From: Methylophilus sp. DW102
GTDB taxonomy: Bacteria; Pseudomonadota; Gammaproteobacteria; Burkholderiales; Methylophilaceae
Length of the DNA: 64,000 nt
Reading direction: 5' to 3'
Assembly: GCF_037076555.1 (NCBI RefSeq)
Contig: NZ_AP029023.1
Span: 62,001 to 126,000, forward strand
A model generated the notes under the pieces. It saw only the letters and a list, made by a program, of their open reading frames with translations. It had not been told where the DNA came from and did not search any database. Shown piece by piece: positions 29,266 through 37,918 of this stretch. The position numbers and the translations under genes were made by a program. The number at the start of each line of letters is the position of its first letter. Position 1 is the stretch's first letter.

Positions 29266-29553
29266 ATGAGTAAATTGTTATTAGCAGTACTGGTAACATT
29301 TGGCTTCATGGCGAATGTTCAAGCAGGCGATACCTCTGACGCTGAGAGTGGTGTACACAATCTGCATCAGAACCACTTCCTCGGCAAGCGGCCTTACAGT
29401 AAAGCCCCGCAGGCAAAACAGCAAAGCCCAGAAGATAAATGGGAAGGCACAGGCTTGATCACAGATAACCCGGATAAAGGCCTGGACAAGCACCAGCAAA
29501 TGCGCCTGAACTTTATTGGCAAGCGCCCTTACATGGGCTCACCGGCAGACTGA
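29266..29553 (+). CDS. Secreted K-R-motif peptide precursor B
   Basis: A 95-residue protein with a strong AAGGAG site and a signal peptide (residues 1-20, cleavage after V-Q-A). Two motif copies, H-F-L-G-K-R-P-Y (37-44) and N-F-I-G-K-R-P-Y (82-89), are 45 residues apart, against 43 in the paralogue. Trp59 is shared in position. The linker is hydrophilic and charged (K-A-P-Q-A-K-Q-Q-S-P-E-D-K), unlike the Ala/Val-rich linker of the paralogue, so the motif copies and the W-x-G-x-G/T block are what is conserved. The function is unknown, and periplasmic or extracellular location is predicted. Confidence 0.72.
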   Translation: MSKLLLAVLVTFGFMANVQAGDTSDAESGVHNLHQNHFLGKRPYSKAPQAKQQSPEDKWEGTGLITDNPDKGLDKHQQMRLNFIGKRPYMGSPAD

Positions 29554-29591
29554 ATTTAATTGAGTGCTGTTGAGCGCCGGCTGTGCCGGTG

Positions 29592-29635
29592 CAACAAAAA
29601 CCCTTCATGTGATCCATGGAGGGTTTTGTTTTTGA
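29592..29635. terminator. Intrinsic terminator, probably bidirectional
   Basis: AACAAAAACCCTTCATG and CATGGAGGGTTTTGTTTTT pair almost perfectly around TGATC, with T residues to the right and A residues to the left. It lies between the K-R peptide gene and the convergent yaeQ. Confidence 0.85.
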
Positions 29636-29672
29636 GCCTGTGCTCGACAGTTTCCAAGGCGGAAGAAGGATG

Positions 29673-30206
29673 CTAGGCCTTGAGGATGACGGGAGAGAGC
29701 TCAAAACTCCCGTTGTCATGACTCACTAATAATTGCTGATCTTGTATGGTGACGCTCATGCTCAGGCTGCGTGAGGCAGCGGCTGTGAGTGCCTGGGTTT
29801 CCGGCAGGTTAAGCACCGTGACATTATCCAGTTTAAGCATGGCTTTTTGGTGTTGCTCCCACCACATCTCTGCACTTCTGCCACCATAAAGCACTTGCAC
29901 CACTTGCTTGGCTTTTCCGCAGGCTTTGCGAATCTCACGCTCGTCAGGCAGGCCGACGCCTATCCAGCGTTCTATTGCCCCGGTAAGGTCTTTTTGCCAG
30001 AGATCCGGCTCATCGTCGTCACTCAGGCCTTTGCCAAATTGCAAGGCTTCATCCGCATAGAGCACAAACGCCAGCAGTCTGACCATCAGTCGCTCTTCTG
30101 TTTCCGAGGGGTGCTTGGCCAAGGTCAGCATATGCGTCTGATAGTAATGCCTGTCCATATCCGCAATATTGAGATTGATTTTATAAATGGTGGATTTGAG
30201 AGCCAT
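29673..30206 (-). CDS. yaeQ: YaeQ family protein
   Basis: A 177-residue protein. The N-terminal M-A-L-K-S-T-I-Y-K-I-N-L-N-I-A-D-M-D-R-H-Y-Y, the central W-I-G-V-G-L-P-D-E-R-E-I-R-K-A-C and the C-terminal V-T-I-Q-D-Q-Q-L-L-V-S are diagnostic of YaeQ. The fold is a PD-(D/E)XK nuclease-like domain. YaeQ was once linked to RfaH suppression, but its biochemical role is unsettled. It is a single gene, convergent with the peptide genes. Confidence 0.92.
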   Translation of the reverse strand: MALKSTIYKINLNIADMDRHYYQTHMLTLAKHPSETEERLMVRLLAFVLYADEALQFGKGLSDDDEPDLWQKDLTGAIERWIGVGLPDEREIRKACGKAKQVVQVLYGGRSAEMWWEQHQKAMLKLDNVTVLNLPETQALTAAASRSLSMSVTIQDQQLLVSHDNGSFELSPVILKA

Positions 30207-30297
30207 GGCGACTGCCTGCGATTAAAAAGTGCAGCGAGTATAACAAACTAAACTATCCTCTTAAGCGCTTTGTAGCCAGCCAGATACAACAAACTGC

Positions 30298-30347
30298 TTG
30301 CGCTTTTTTAGAATCTTCATAAAATTGAAAATAAAACGTTTTATTTT
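30298..30347 (+). promoter_or_regulatory. Promoter and 20-bp palindromic operator of the efflux operon
   Basis: TTGCGC (30298-30303) and TAAAAT (30320-30325) are spaced 16 bp. The perfect palindrome AAAATAAAAC-GTTTTATTTT (30328-30347) follows and would cover the start of transcription. This is an expected autorepression site for the TetR-family regulator encoded next. Confidence 0.7.
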
Positions 30348-30371
30348 TATTTTATGGATACGCAGGACGAC

Positions 30372-31031
30372 ATGCCTTCTACACGCACAGCCGCTGCCAA
30401 ACCTAAGGTGGGGCGGCCAAAAACCGGGACAACACAGGAGCGGCACGCCCAATTTCTGGCGCAGGCCCTCGAACTGTTTATGACCGAGGGTGTGGCACGG
30501 ACCAGTATTGCGCGGATTGCCGCAACCTGTGGCGTCTCGACGCGAACCATCTATGAGCGTTACAGCAACAAGGATGCGTTATTGATCGCGGCGCTCAAGC
30601 ACATGGTGGAGCAGGATGTGCGTGCCATGACCAATCTTGAGCAGTTAGCCGACCCCTCGCTGGCCACGGTGCTCACGCATATCGGGCGACTGATGTTGAA
30701 AAAAGTCCTTGAACCGCGCATGGTGTCCTTTTTTAGAATTGCGATTTCAGAAGTATCACATTTACCGGAGTTGGCGAGGGCAGTCAAAGAAGTGGGGCCG
30801 GAGCGCATCTATCAAATGTTGGCAAATATCTTTAAAACGTATGCGGATAAAGGCGAGTTGCCACAACTGAATTTTATGCGGGCGGCTGAGTCTTATTGCG
30901 AGCTACTGATCGCCGGCCCTCGCCATAAAGCATTATTCGGGGTGCAAGAAGCAGATTGGGATGCAGAAGCACACATTGCATTTGTGGTGCAGTTATTCTT
31001 GAGAGGATTACACGGGATGGAACAAAAATGA
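30372..31031 (+). CDS. TetR-family repressor of RND efflux operon
   Basis: A 219-residue TetR/AcrR-type regulator. The basic N-terminal K-P-K-V-G-R-P-K, the helix-turn-helix T-S-I-A-R-I-A-A-T-C-G-V-S-T-R-T-I-Y and the following Y-S-N-K-D-A-L-L are typical. The C-terminal ligand domain (about 80-215) resembles the AefR/AcrR-like group. I chose the ATG at 30372 (M-P-S-T-R-T) because AGGA lies before it. The ATG at 30354 has only T-rich sequence upstream. It overlaps the efflux outer-membrane gene by 4 bp (ATGA) and is therefore cotranscribed with its target. Confidence 0.88.
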   Translation: MPSTRTAAAKPKVGRPKTGTTQERHAQFLAQALELFMTEGVARTSIARIAATCGVSTRTIYERYSNKDALLIAALKHMVEQDVRAMTNLEQLADPSLATVLTHIGRLMLKKVLEPRMVSFFRIAISEVSHLPELARAVKEVGPERIYQMLANIFKTYADKGELPQLNFMRAAESYCELLIAGPRHKALFGVQEADWDAEAHIAFVVQLFLRGLHGMEQK

Positions 31032-32494
31032 AGCAGCCTGTCTTAAAGGTTGCGGTAAACCTGCGTCGCCTGCCGCTATGGTTGGCTGTCGTGTGTTTGC
31101 CGCTGGCGAGTTGCTCGGTGATGGATGAATATATCCGCCCAAAACCCAAGGTAGCTACAGAATGGCAAGCGCCGTTGCCGCATGGCGGCAATCTGGCGTC
31201 GCTGAACAATTGGTGGGGGCAATTCAACGATCCTGTGCTTGACCATCTGCTCACTGAGGCACAGAAAGAAAGTCCCTCGCTTGAAATTGCGCTGGCCAAT
31301 ATCCGTGTGTCGCGCGCCAATGTCTTGTCTGCCCGTGCGCAAGGGATCCCTGATTTAACCAGCACCGGCAGTGCCACCAAGAGTAAAGGCGGTGGTGGTG
31401 GCGCGTTTCCGGCCAGTACCATTGAAGTTGATTCGATTTCACTGGATGCCAGCTGGGAAGTGGATTTGTTTGGCAAGGTGAAAGCCGCCAAGCAGGCAGC
31501 CAAAGCGCAACTGGAGTCCAAGAAAATTGCCTGGCACGATGCACGCTTGAGCCTGGCCGCCGAGGTAGCAAATAATTATGTGAATTACCGTGCCTGCCAG
31601 GCATCGGTAGACGCCCTGCAACAGGCCTATGACTCTCGTAAAGAGACCGCGCGTTTGACAGGCATTTCTGCCAAGGCTGGTTTCTCCGCTCCGTCAGACC
31701 TGGCACTCGCAGAGGCAGCGACACGCGCCAGTGAGTCTACGCTGGATGGGCAGCAAGCCGAATGTGATGGACTGGTAAAAGCGCTGGTGGCGTTGACCAA
31801 TTTGCCTGAGCCTGAGTTGCGTCAATGGTTGGCGAAAGGCAAAAGCTTGCCAGAGCCTGCCATGTTTGACGTGCAGGCCTTGCCGGCCAGTTTACTGACC
31901 CGGCGCCCAGACCTGGCCATTGATGAGCGCAACTTGGCGGAAGCCAGTGCCAATATCGGCGTCTCCAAAGCCCAGATGTACCCTAGCCTGACCCTGACCG
32001 GATCGATCGGCTATCGCCGCACCAACTTTAATGGCACGGTGACACGCACCGACTCCTGGTCGTATGGCCCTTCTCTCAAGTTGCCGATTTTTGATGGAGG
32101 CACTTTGCGTGCGGATCTGGCAGAAGCGCGTGCCAATTACGATAGCTTGCTGGCAACCTATCAGCAGGATGTGCGTAATGCTGTCAAAGAAGTAGAGCAG
32201 GCTTTGGTGAATCTGGAAAGTGCTACCCGCCGCGCTACCTCCGAGCAGGCCAGTGCCCAGCAATATCAGCAATATTTCAAGGCCGCCGAGATCAACTGGA
32301 AATCAGGCGGGCTGGATTTATTGTCACTCGAAGATGCCCGCAGGCAAAAAATTAATGCCGAGCTGAACGTTATCACCCAGCAAAAAAACCGTGTGTTGCA
32401 GTGGATTGCGCTATACAAGGCATTTGGTGGTGACTGGCTGGAAACACAGGCGACGGTGAAACCCATCATCCTCAAGCCCATGGAAAAAAGGTAA
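31028..32494 (+). CDS. RND efflux outer-membrane lipoprotein (NodT family)
   Basis: A 488-residue TolC-like channel subunit. The N-terminus is a lipoprotein signal with lipobox L-A-S-C, followed by a NodT-type start (S-V-M-D-E-Y-I-R-P-K). R-R-P-D-L-A-I-D-E-R-N-L-A-E-A-S-A-N-I-G-V-S-K-A-Q-M-Y-P is the conserved second-half repeat of outer-membrane factors. The ATG overlaps the TetR stop, and I reject the longer frame from 30956 because it lies inside the regulator. It is the first structural gene of a tripartite pump. Confidence 0.92.
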   Translation: MKQPVLKVAVNLRRLPLWLAVVCLPLASCSVMDEYIRPKPKVATEWQAPLPHGGNLASLNNWWGQFNDPVLDHLLTEAQKESPSLEIALANIRVSRANVLSARAQGIPDLTSTGSATKSKGGGGGAFPASTIEVDSISLDASWEVDLFGKVKAAKQAAKAQLESKKIAWHDARLSLAAEVANNYVNYRACQASVDALQQAYDSRKETARLTGISAKAGFSAPSDLALAEAATRASESTLDGQQAECDGLVKALVALTNLPEPELRQWLAKGKSLPEPAMFDVQALPASLLTRRPDLAIDERNLAEASANIGVSKAQMYPSLTLTGSIGYRRTNFNGTVTRTDSWSYGPSLKLPIFDGGTLRADLAEARANYDSLLATYQQDVRNAVKEVEQALVNLESATRRATSEQASAQQYQQYFKAAEINWKSGGLDLLSLEDARRQKINAELNVITQQKNRVLQWIALYKAFGGDWLETQATVKPIILKPMEKR

Positions 32495-32500
32495 ATAAAA

Positions 32501-33694
32501 ATGGCGAGCAGACTGACAAAAAAAACCAAATTCTTAATCATTGCGGCCGTGCTGGTGGGTGTGAGTGCCTGGTTCTGGCAACATCCGCGGCATCAGGCCG
32601 AGCTGGCAGAAAAACGTGCTAACCGCGCGGCCGTCAATCAAACTGAAACAGAACATGCGCCGCAGTCAGCGGGCAAGGGCAAAGCCGCCTTGAGCGTGGA
32701 GGTCACCCGGCCCGTGAAGGTGCAATGGCAGACGACTCTGATGCTAAATGGCAGCGTCTATCCCTGGCAAGAGGCCCTGGTCAGTGCGGAAATAGCTGGA
32801 TTGCGCATACAGCAAGTGCTGGCCGATGTCGGCGCGCAAGTGAGCAAGGGACAGTTGCTGGTTGTCTTGGCCGATGAAACCGTCAAGGCGGATTTGCAAA
32901 AACAGCTCGCCACGGTTGAAAAAGACAAGGCCGCGCTGGCTGAAGCAAAGAGTAATGCAGACCGTGCGCGTGAAATCAAGGACAGTGGCGCGCTATCGGC
33001 GCAAAAAATCAATGAATACATGATTGCCGAGCAGACGGCACGGGCCAATCTCGCCTTGTCCGAGGCGGAGCTGGAGAACCAGAAAATCCGCTTGCGCCAG
33101 ACCAAAGTGGTGGCGCCTGACGATGGGGTCATTTCATCACGTTCTGCCAATTTGGGGAATGTGGTGTCGGCCGGGGCGGAGTTATTCAGACTGGTGCGGC
33201 AAAGTCGTATTGAGTGGCGCGGTGAGGTGAATGCGGATCAGCAAAATGCTTTGCATGCCGGACAAGCGGTCAACCTGAGTTTGCCGGGCGGCAAGAAGGT
33301 AGCCGGGACCGTGCGGTTGATTTCGCCGACCGTCGACAACAATACCCGTAATGCGCTGGTGTATGTGGATATTCCCAAAGGCAGTGCCAAACCTGGCATG
33401 TATGTGCAGGGGCAGGTGGATATCGGCCAGCAGCAAGGGTTGGCGGTCCCACTGAGTGCCGTCACCTACCGCGATGGCTTTGCCTATGTGTTTGAACTGG
33501 CGCCATCCGGGGCTGACGGTATCAGCCAGGTCGTACAGCGCAAGGTACAAACCGGCCGTACCCGCGAGCAGCTGATAGAGTTGCTTGGTGGCGTGGAGGC
33601 AGGGGCCTCGCTGGTGCTCAGTGGTGGCGCTTTTCTCAACGATGGGGATAGGGTCAAAATCGTGACGGTGACCAAATCTGAGGCTGCAAAATGA
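32501..33694 (+). CDS. RND efflux periplasmic adaptor (HlyD/AcrA type)
   Basis: A 397-residue membrane-fusion protein. One N-terminal membrane helix (about 8-25) anchors it. The biotinyl-lipoyl-like halves are visible as I-Q-Q-V-L-A-D-V-G-A-Q-V-S-K-G-Q-L-L and K-V-V-A-P-D-D-G-V-I-S-S-R-S, separated by a helical hairpin (about 120-190) of K/A/E-rich sequence. The beta-barrel and the membrane-proximal domain follow. It lies 6 bp after the channel gene and overlaps the RND gene by 4 bp. Confidence 0.93.
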   Translation: MASRLTKKTKFLIIAAVLVGVSAWFWQHPRHQAELAEKRANRAAVNQTETEHAPQSAGKGKAALSVEVTRPVKVQWQTTLMLNGSVYPWQEALVSAEIAGLRIQQVLADVGAQVSKGQLLVVLADETVKADLQKQLATVEKDKAALAEAKSNADRAREIKDSGALSAQKINEYMIAEQTARANLALSEAELENQKIRLRQTKVVAPDDGVISSRSANLGNVVSAGAELFRLVRQSRIEWRGEVNADQQNALHAGQAVNLSLPGGKKVAGTVRLISPTVDNNTRNALVYVDIPKGSAKPGMYVQGQVDIGQQQGLAVPLSAVTYRDGFAYVFELAPSGADGISQVVQRKVQTGRTREQLIELLGGVEAGASLVLSGGAFLNDGDRVKIVTVTKSEAAK

Positions 33695-36600
33695 ATTTTT
33701 CAGCCTGGTCTATCCGCAATCCGGTTCCCGCCATTCTGCTGTTCGTGGTGTTGAGCTTTCTTGGTCTCAAATCACTTAATCAATTAGGCAAACAGAACTT
33801 TCCGGATATTGAGCTGCCGGTGATTTCGGTCAGTGCGACGCTGGAGGGCGCGGCCCCGCCACAGCTGGAAACCGAAGTGGCCCGCAAGATTGAAGACAAG
33901 ATTGCGACCATTGGTGGGATCGAGCATATGACCACCAAAATCACCGATGGCAGTGTCAGCATCAGTGTGCAGTTCACTATAGATACCAACAGTGAAGAGG
34001 CACTGAATCTGGTACGCAATGCGGTTGATAGCGCCCGCTCGGAGTTGCCCGCTGCGGTACTGACGCCTACCGTGTCCAAAGTGACGACCTCGGGCAGCGC
34101 GATCCTCACTTTCGTCGCCTCGGCTGACAATATGGATGAAGGCGAGCTATCGTGGTTTGTCGACAACGAAGTGAGCAAGGCCATGCTGGCAGTGAATGGC
34201 GTGGGCAAGATTACGCGTACCGGTGGCGTAGACCGCGAAGTGCAGGTTAATCTTGATCCGACCTTGATGGCGGGTTTGGGTGTCAATGTCAGCGATGTGT
34301 CTGCACAGCTCAAACGCGTACAGCAGGATGCCTCGGGCGGGCGAGGTGATATTGGCGACAATATTCAGTCGGTACGCACCCTGGGCGCCTTGCATAGTGC
34401 GGATGAAGTTCGCAATCTGGATATTCCCATCGGCGATGGTCGCCACATCAAGTTGTCGCAAGTGGCGGAGGTGATTGATACCTATGCCGAGCGCACCACC
34501 TATGCGAGCTATGATGGCAAGCCAGTCATCCGGTTTGAAATTACGCGTAGCAAAGGCACCAGTGAGGTGACGGTGGCCAAAGATGTGCGTGCCGCGCTGG
34601 AAAAATTCAGGGTCTTGCATCCACAAGTGAAGATTGTGGAGGCTTTTAACATGGTCAAGCCGGTAGAAGATAACTATCACGGCTCCATGCAATTGCTGTA
34701 CGAGGGTGCTTTGCTCGCTATTCTGGTGGTGTGGTGGTTTTTGCGCGACTGGCGCGCCACCATTATTGCCGCCGTCGCTCTGCCTTTATCCATGATCCCG
34801 ACCTTTGCATTTATGCAATATTTCGGCTTCTCGCTCAATATTCTTACTTTGCTTGCCATGGCGCTGGTGGTGGGGATTCTGGTCGATGATGCCATTGTGG
34901 AAATCGAAAACATTGTCCGCCACCTGCGCATGGGCAAATCCCCTTATCAGGCCGCCATGGAGGCCGCTGATGAAATCGGCTTTGCGGTGATTGCCACCAC
35001 ATTTACGCTGGTGGCGATTTTTCTACCCACCGCATTTATGGGCGGTATTCCGGGTAAATTCTTCAAGCAGTTTGGCATTACGGCGGCCATTGCGATCATG
35101 GGCTCGCTGGTCGTCGCCCGCTTGTTGACGCCGATGATGTCAGCCTATTTGTTAAAACCGCACCCAGTCAAGGAAGAACAAATCTCTGGCTTTATGCGCG
35201 CTTACTTACGCAGTGTGGAGTGGTGTTTGCGCCACCGCAAAACCGTGGTGCTGGCATTTGTATTGTTCATTGTCGGCTCATTGAGTTTGATGCCACTGTT
35301 GCCCAAAGGCTTTGTGCCTTCCTCTGACAGTAGCCAGACCAAGGTCAATATTGAGTTGCAGCCGGGGACCGCGCTGGAACAGACGCGCGAAGTGGTTAGT
35401 CTGGCAGAGCAGATCGTCAAGCAGCACCCGGAAGTGAAGGCAGTGTTTAGCGCCGCGGGCACGGCCAGCACCGGTGGGGGTGGGCCCAATGCTTCTCAGA
35501 ATAGTACGGATGTGCGCAAGGGCAGCCTGGTGATTAGTTTGACGGATCGTAGTGAGCGTCATCAGAAGCAATCCGAAATTGAAGCCGAGTTACGTGAGCG
35601 ACTCAAGGCCTTGCCTGGCGCACGTGTCAACGTCGGCATTGGGGAATCCGGTGAAAAACTGCAGATCACACTGGCCAGCGATGATGGCATTGCGCTGGGC
35701 AATGCCAGCCAACAGCTGGAGCAACAATTGCGTACCTTGAGCGGTGTCGGCAACATCACTTCCAGTGCCAGCCTGCAACGGCCAGAGGTGCAGATCATCC
35801 CCGATATCGACAAGGCCGCCGAGCTGGGGGTGACGGTAGAGTCGATTGCACAGGTGATTCGCATTGCTACCTCTGGCGACTTCTCCAATACCATGCCCAA
35901 GCTCAATTTGCCTCAGCGCCAGGTGCCAATCCGGGTGCGATTGGGTTCCAGTGTACGCACCAGTTTGCAAGAAATTGCCCAACTGCGGGTACCCGCACGC
36001 AACGGCAGTGTCAGCCTGGAAACCGTGGCCACCGTTCGCATGGGCAGTGGGCCACAGCAAATTGACCGTATGGACCGCATGCGTAATGTGACCTTCGATA
36101 TCGAACTCAACAAGCGTCAGATTGGTGAGGTCATGCGTGAAGTACAACAGCTGCCCGCCATGCAATCGTTGCCGCCCAGCGTGAAGCAGCTGGAGTCGGG
36201 CGATGCCAAACGCATGAACGAATTGTTTGCCAGCTTTGGCGGCGCCATGGTCATCGGCGTGATGTGCATCTATGTGGTGCTGGTCTTGCTGTTTGGCGAC
36301 TTTCTGCAACCAGTGACCATTTTGGGGGCGCTGCCCTTGTCACTGGGTGGGGCCTTCTTTGCACTGCTGGTCACCCACAACAGCTTCTCCATGCCGAGTG
36401 TGATTGGGTTGTTGATGTTGATGGGTGTGGTGACCAAAAACTCGATCTTGCTGGTGGAGTACACCATCATGGCCAGAAAAGAGCGCCAGTTAAGCCGGTT
36501 TGATGCGATTATCGATGGGTGCCATAAACGTGCGCGGCCGATTGTCATGACCACCATTGCCATGGCTGCCGGTATGTTGCCGATTGCACTGGGCTGGAGT

Positions 36601-36762
36601 GCGGATCCTAGCTTCCGCGCGCCAATGGCGATTACGGTGATTGGTGGATTAATTACTTCGACCGTGCTGAGTCTGGTGGTGATCCCGGTGCTGTACACCT
36701 ACGTGGATGATTTGCTGGGATGGTTGAGGGGGCTGGCAAGATGGGCTAAACAGCATGTTTGA
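33691..36762 (+). CDS. RND-family inner-membrane efflux transporter (AcrB type)
   Basis: A 1023-residue proton-driven pump with 12 membrane helices and two large periplasmic loops. N-F-S-A-W-S-I-R-N-P-V-P-A at the N-terminus and the helix 4 pair D399-D400 (G-I-L-V-D-D-A-I-V-E-I-E) are conserved, and G-K-F-F-K-Q-F-G-I-T-A-A-I-A-I and the C-terminal R-A-R-P-I-V-M-T-T-I-A-M-A-A-G-M-L-P also match. The gene order regulator, channel, adaptor, pump is compact. The substrate cannot be read from the sequence. It differs from AcrB-like drug pumps in the lack of long porter insertions, so metals, solvents or drugs all remain possible. Confidence 0.93.
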   Translation: MNFSAWSIRNPVPAILLFVVLSFLGLKSLNQLGKQNFPDIELPVISVSATLEGAAPPQLETEVARKIEDKIATIGGIEHMTTKITDGSVSISVQFTIDTNSEEALNLVRNAVDSARSELPAAVLTPTVSKVTTSGSAILTFVASADNMDEGELSWFVDNEVSKAMLAVNGVGKITRTGGVDREVQVNLDPTLMAGLGVNVSDVSAQLKRVQQDASGGRGDIGDNIQSVRTLGALHSADEVRNLDIPIGDGRHIKLSQVAEVIDTYAERTTYASYDGKPVIRFEITRSKGTSEVTVAKDVRAALEKFRVLHPQVKIVEAFNMVKPVEDNYHGSMQLLYEGALLAILVVWWFLRDWRATIIAAVALPLSMIPTFAFMQYFGFSLNILTLLAMALVVGILVDDAIVEIENIVRHLRMGKSPYQAAMEAADEIGFAVIATTFTLVAIFLPTAFMGGIPGKFFKQFGITAAIAIMGSLVVARLLTPMMSAYLLKPHPVKEEQISGFMRAYLRSVEWCLRHRKTVVLAFVLFIVGSLSLMPLLPKGFVPSSDSSQTKVNIELQPGTALEQTREVVSLAEQIVKQHPEVKAVFSAAGTASTGGGGPNASQNSTDVRKGSLVISLTDRSERHQKQSEIEAELRERLKALPGARVNVGIGESGEKLQITLASDDGIALGNASQQLEQQLRTLSGVGNITSSASLQRPEVQIIPDIDKAAELGVTVESIAQVIRIATSGDFSNTMPKLNLPQRQVPIRVRLGSSVRTSLQEIAQLRVPARNGSVSLETVATVRMGSGPQQIDRMDRMRNVTFDIELNKRQIGEVMREVQQLPAMQSLPPSVKQLESGDAKRMNELFASFGGAMVIGVMCIYVVLVLLFGDFLQPVTILGALPLSLGGAFFALLVTHNSFSMPSVIGLLMLMGVVTKNSILLVEYTIMARKERQLSRFDAIIDGCHKRARPIVMTTIAMAAGMLPIALGWSADPSFRAPMAITVIGGLITSTVLSLVVIPVLYTYVDDLLGWLRGLARWAKQHV

Positions 36763-36805
36763 TCAGGCGTGTCCCTGCGAGCGGGCGGCTTTGCGCCCTC
36801 ACACA

Positions 36806-36859
36806 ATCACCGGCTCTGCAGGGCCGGTGATCAAACGATCAGTGAAGCGCGCTGATCGT
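36806..36859. terminator. Two tandem hairpins between convergent genes
   Basis: ATCACCGGC (36806-36814) pairs with GCCGGTGAT (36823-36831), and ACGATCAG (36835-36842) pairs with CTGATCGT (36852-36859). Neither has a U-tract. They lie between the efflux operon and the convergent reductase gene and may end or stabilise transcripts. Confidence 0.5.
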
Positions 36860-36887
36860 CGTGCCAGCTCGATTTACTATAGCCCGA

Positions 36888-37898
36888 TTAATTGGGCGCA
36901 AACGTAAACGCATCGCTATAAAACTCTTCTTCTGGCAGGCCCTGCTTCACAAACGTTGCTTTCGCAATCTCCACCATGCCTGGTGCGCCGCATGCATAGA
37001 CCTCAAACCCACTTAAATCGGCGTGATCTTCCAACACGGCTTGATGCACCAGGCCACGGCGGCCTTGCCAGCCATCGTCGTCGTGACCGTCGGAAATGAC
37101 GGGGATATACTGAATATTCGGCATGAACTGTGTCCAGCGCTGGCAGAGGTCATCCATATATAAGTCGCCGGTTCGTCTCGCGCCGCGGTAGAGGTAAACG
37201 GGGCGATGGATCTGATTGAAAATCATGTGTTCTATCATGCCTTTGACCGGTGCAAACCCCGTACCACCCGCCACCATGATGATGGGTTTTTGGTTTTGCT
37301 CTCGCAGGAAAAAACTGCCTAGAGGCGCTTCCATACGCAATATGGTTTTAAGCGGCATGTCATTGAACACTTGCTCGGTAAAATACCCGCCAGCAATTTT
37401 ACGGATATGCAATTCAATAAACCCTTTTTCATGTGGCGCATTGGCGATGGAGAAAGCCCGGCGGCGGCCATCCTTGAGTAAAAATTCGATGTATTGTCCA
37501 GCCATAAAGGTCAGTTGTTCAGTGGCAGGCAATTGCAGGTGCAAGACCATTACATCGTCGCCGAACTGCTGTTTGTGTTGAATGCGTACCGGCAAAATGC
37601 GCGGTTTGATGCCTTGCACCATATCGATCTGGCGGCATTCAATGACCAGGTCTTCAAGGGGTCTGGCACAGCAAAACAAAGCCATGCCAGCTGCAAGCTC
37701 GGCATCGGTCAAGGCGTTGCCTTGGTAATCATCATGCATGACTTTGCCGGTCAGTACCTTGCCTTTGCAGGCGCCGCAAGCGCCATTACGGCAGCCATAG
37801 GGTAAGTTGATACCCGCTTCAATGGCGGCTTCGAGCACGGTTTGGCTGGGGCGGACATCAAAGGTATGGCCACTGTTTTCAATCAGGACACGGTTCAT
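36888..37898 (-). CDS. 2Fe-2S ferredoxin/flavin-dependent NAD(P)H reductase
   Basis: A 336-residue single-chain reductase. A plant-type ferredoxin domain (1-90) carries C36, C41 and C44 (Y-G-C-R-N-G-A-C-G-A-C) plus a further Cys at about 76. An FAD-binding barrel (about 98-200) has R-R-A-F-S-I-A-N-A-P, and an NAD-binding domain (about 210-330) has V-A-G-G-T-G-F-A-P and V-Y-A-C-G-A-P-G-M-V. In betaproteobacteria this gene is usually annotated CDP-6-deoxy-delta-3,4-glucoseen reductase, a name from a sugar pathway that is not seen here. The physiological partner is unknown. It lies 20 bp after fxsA on the same strand. Confidence 0.85.
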   Translation of the reverse strand: MNRVLIENSGHTFDVRPSQTVLEAAIEAGINLPYGCRNGACGACKGKVLTGKVMHDDYQGNALTDAELAAGMALFCCARPLEDLVIECRQIDMVQGIKPRILPVRIQHKQQFGDDVMVLHLQLPATEQLTFMAGQYIEFLLKDGRRRAFSIANAPHEKGFIELHIRKIAGGYFTEQVFNDMPLKTILRMEAPLGSFFLREQNQKPIIMVAGGTGFAPVKGMIEHMIFNQIHRPVYLYRGARRTGDLYMDDLCQRWTQFMPNIQYIPVISDGHDDDGWQGRRGLVHQAVLEDHADLSGFEVYACGAPGMVEIAKATFVKQGLPEEEFYSDAFTFAPN

Positions 37899-37918
37899 AA
37901 GACGATATTTTCCAAGCG

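Noticed and set aside
35590..36309. Minus-strand ORF of 239 codons inside the RND pump gene
   Set aside because: Antisense shadow, His/Gln-rich composition typical of reversed coding DNA.
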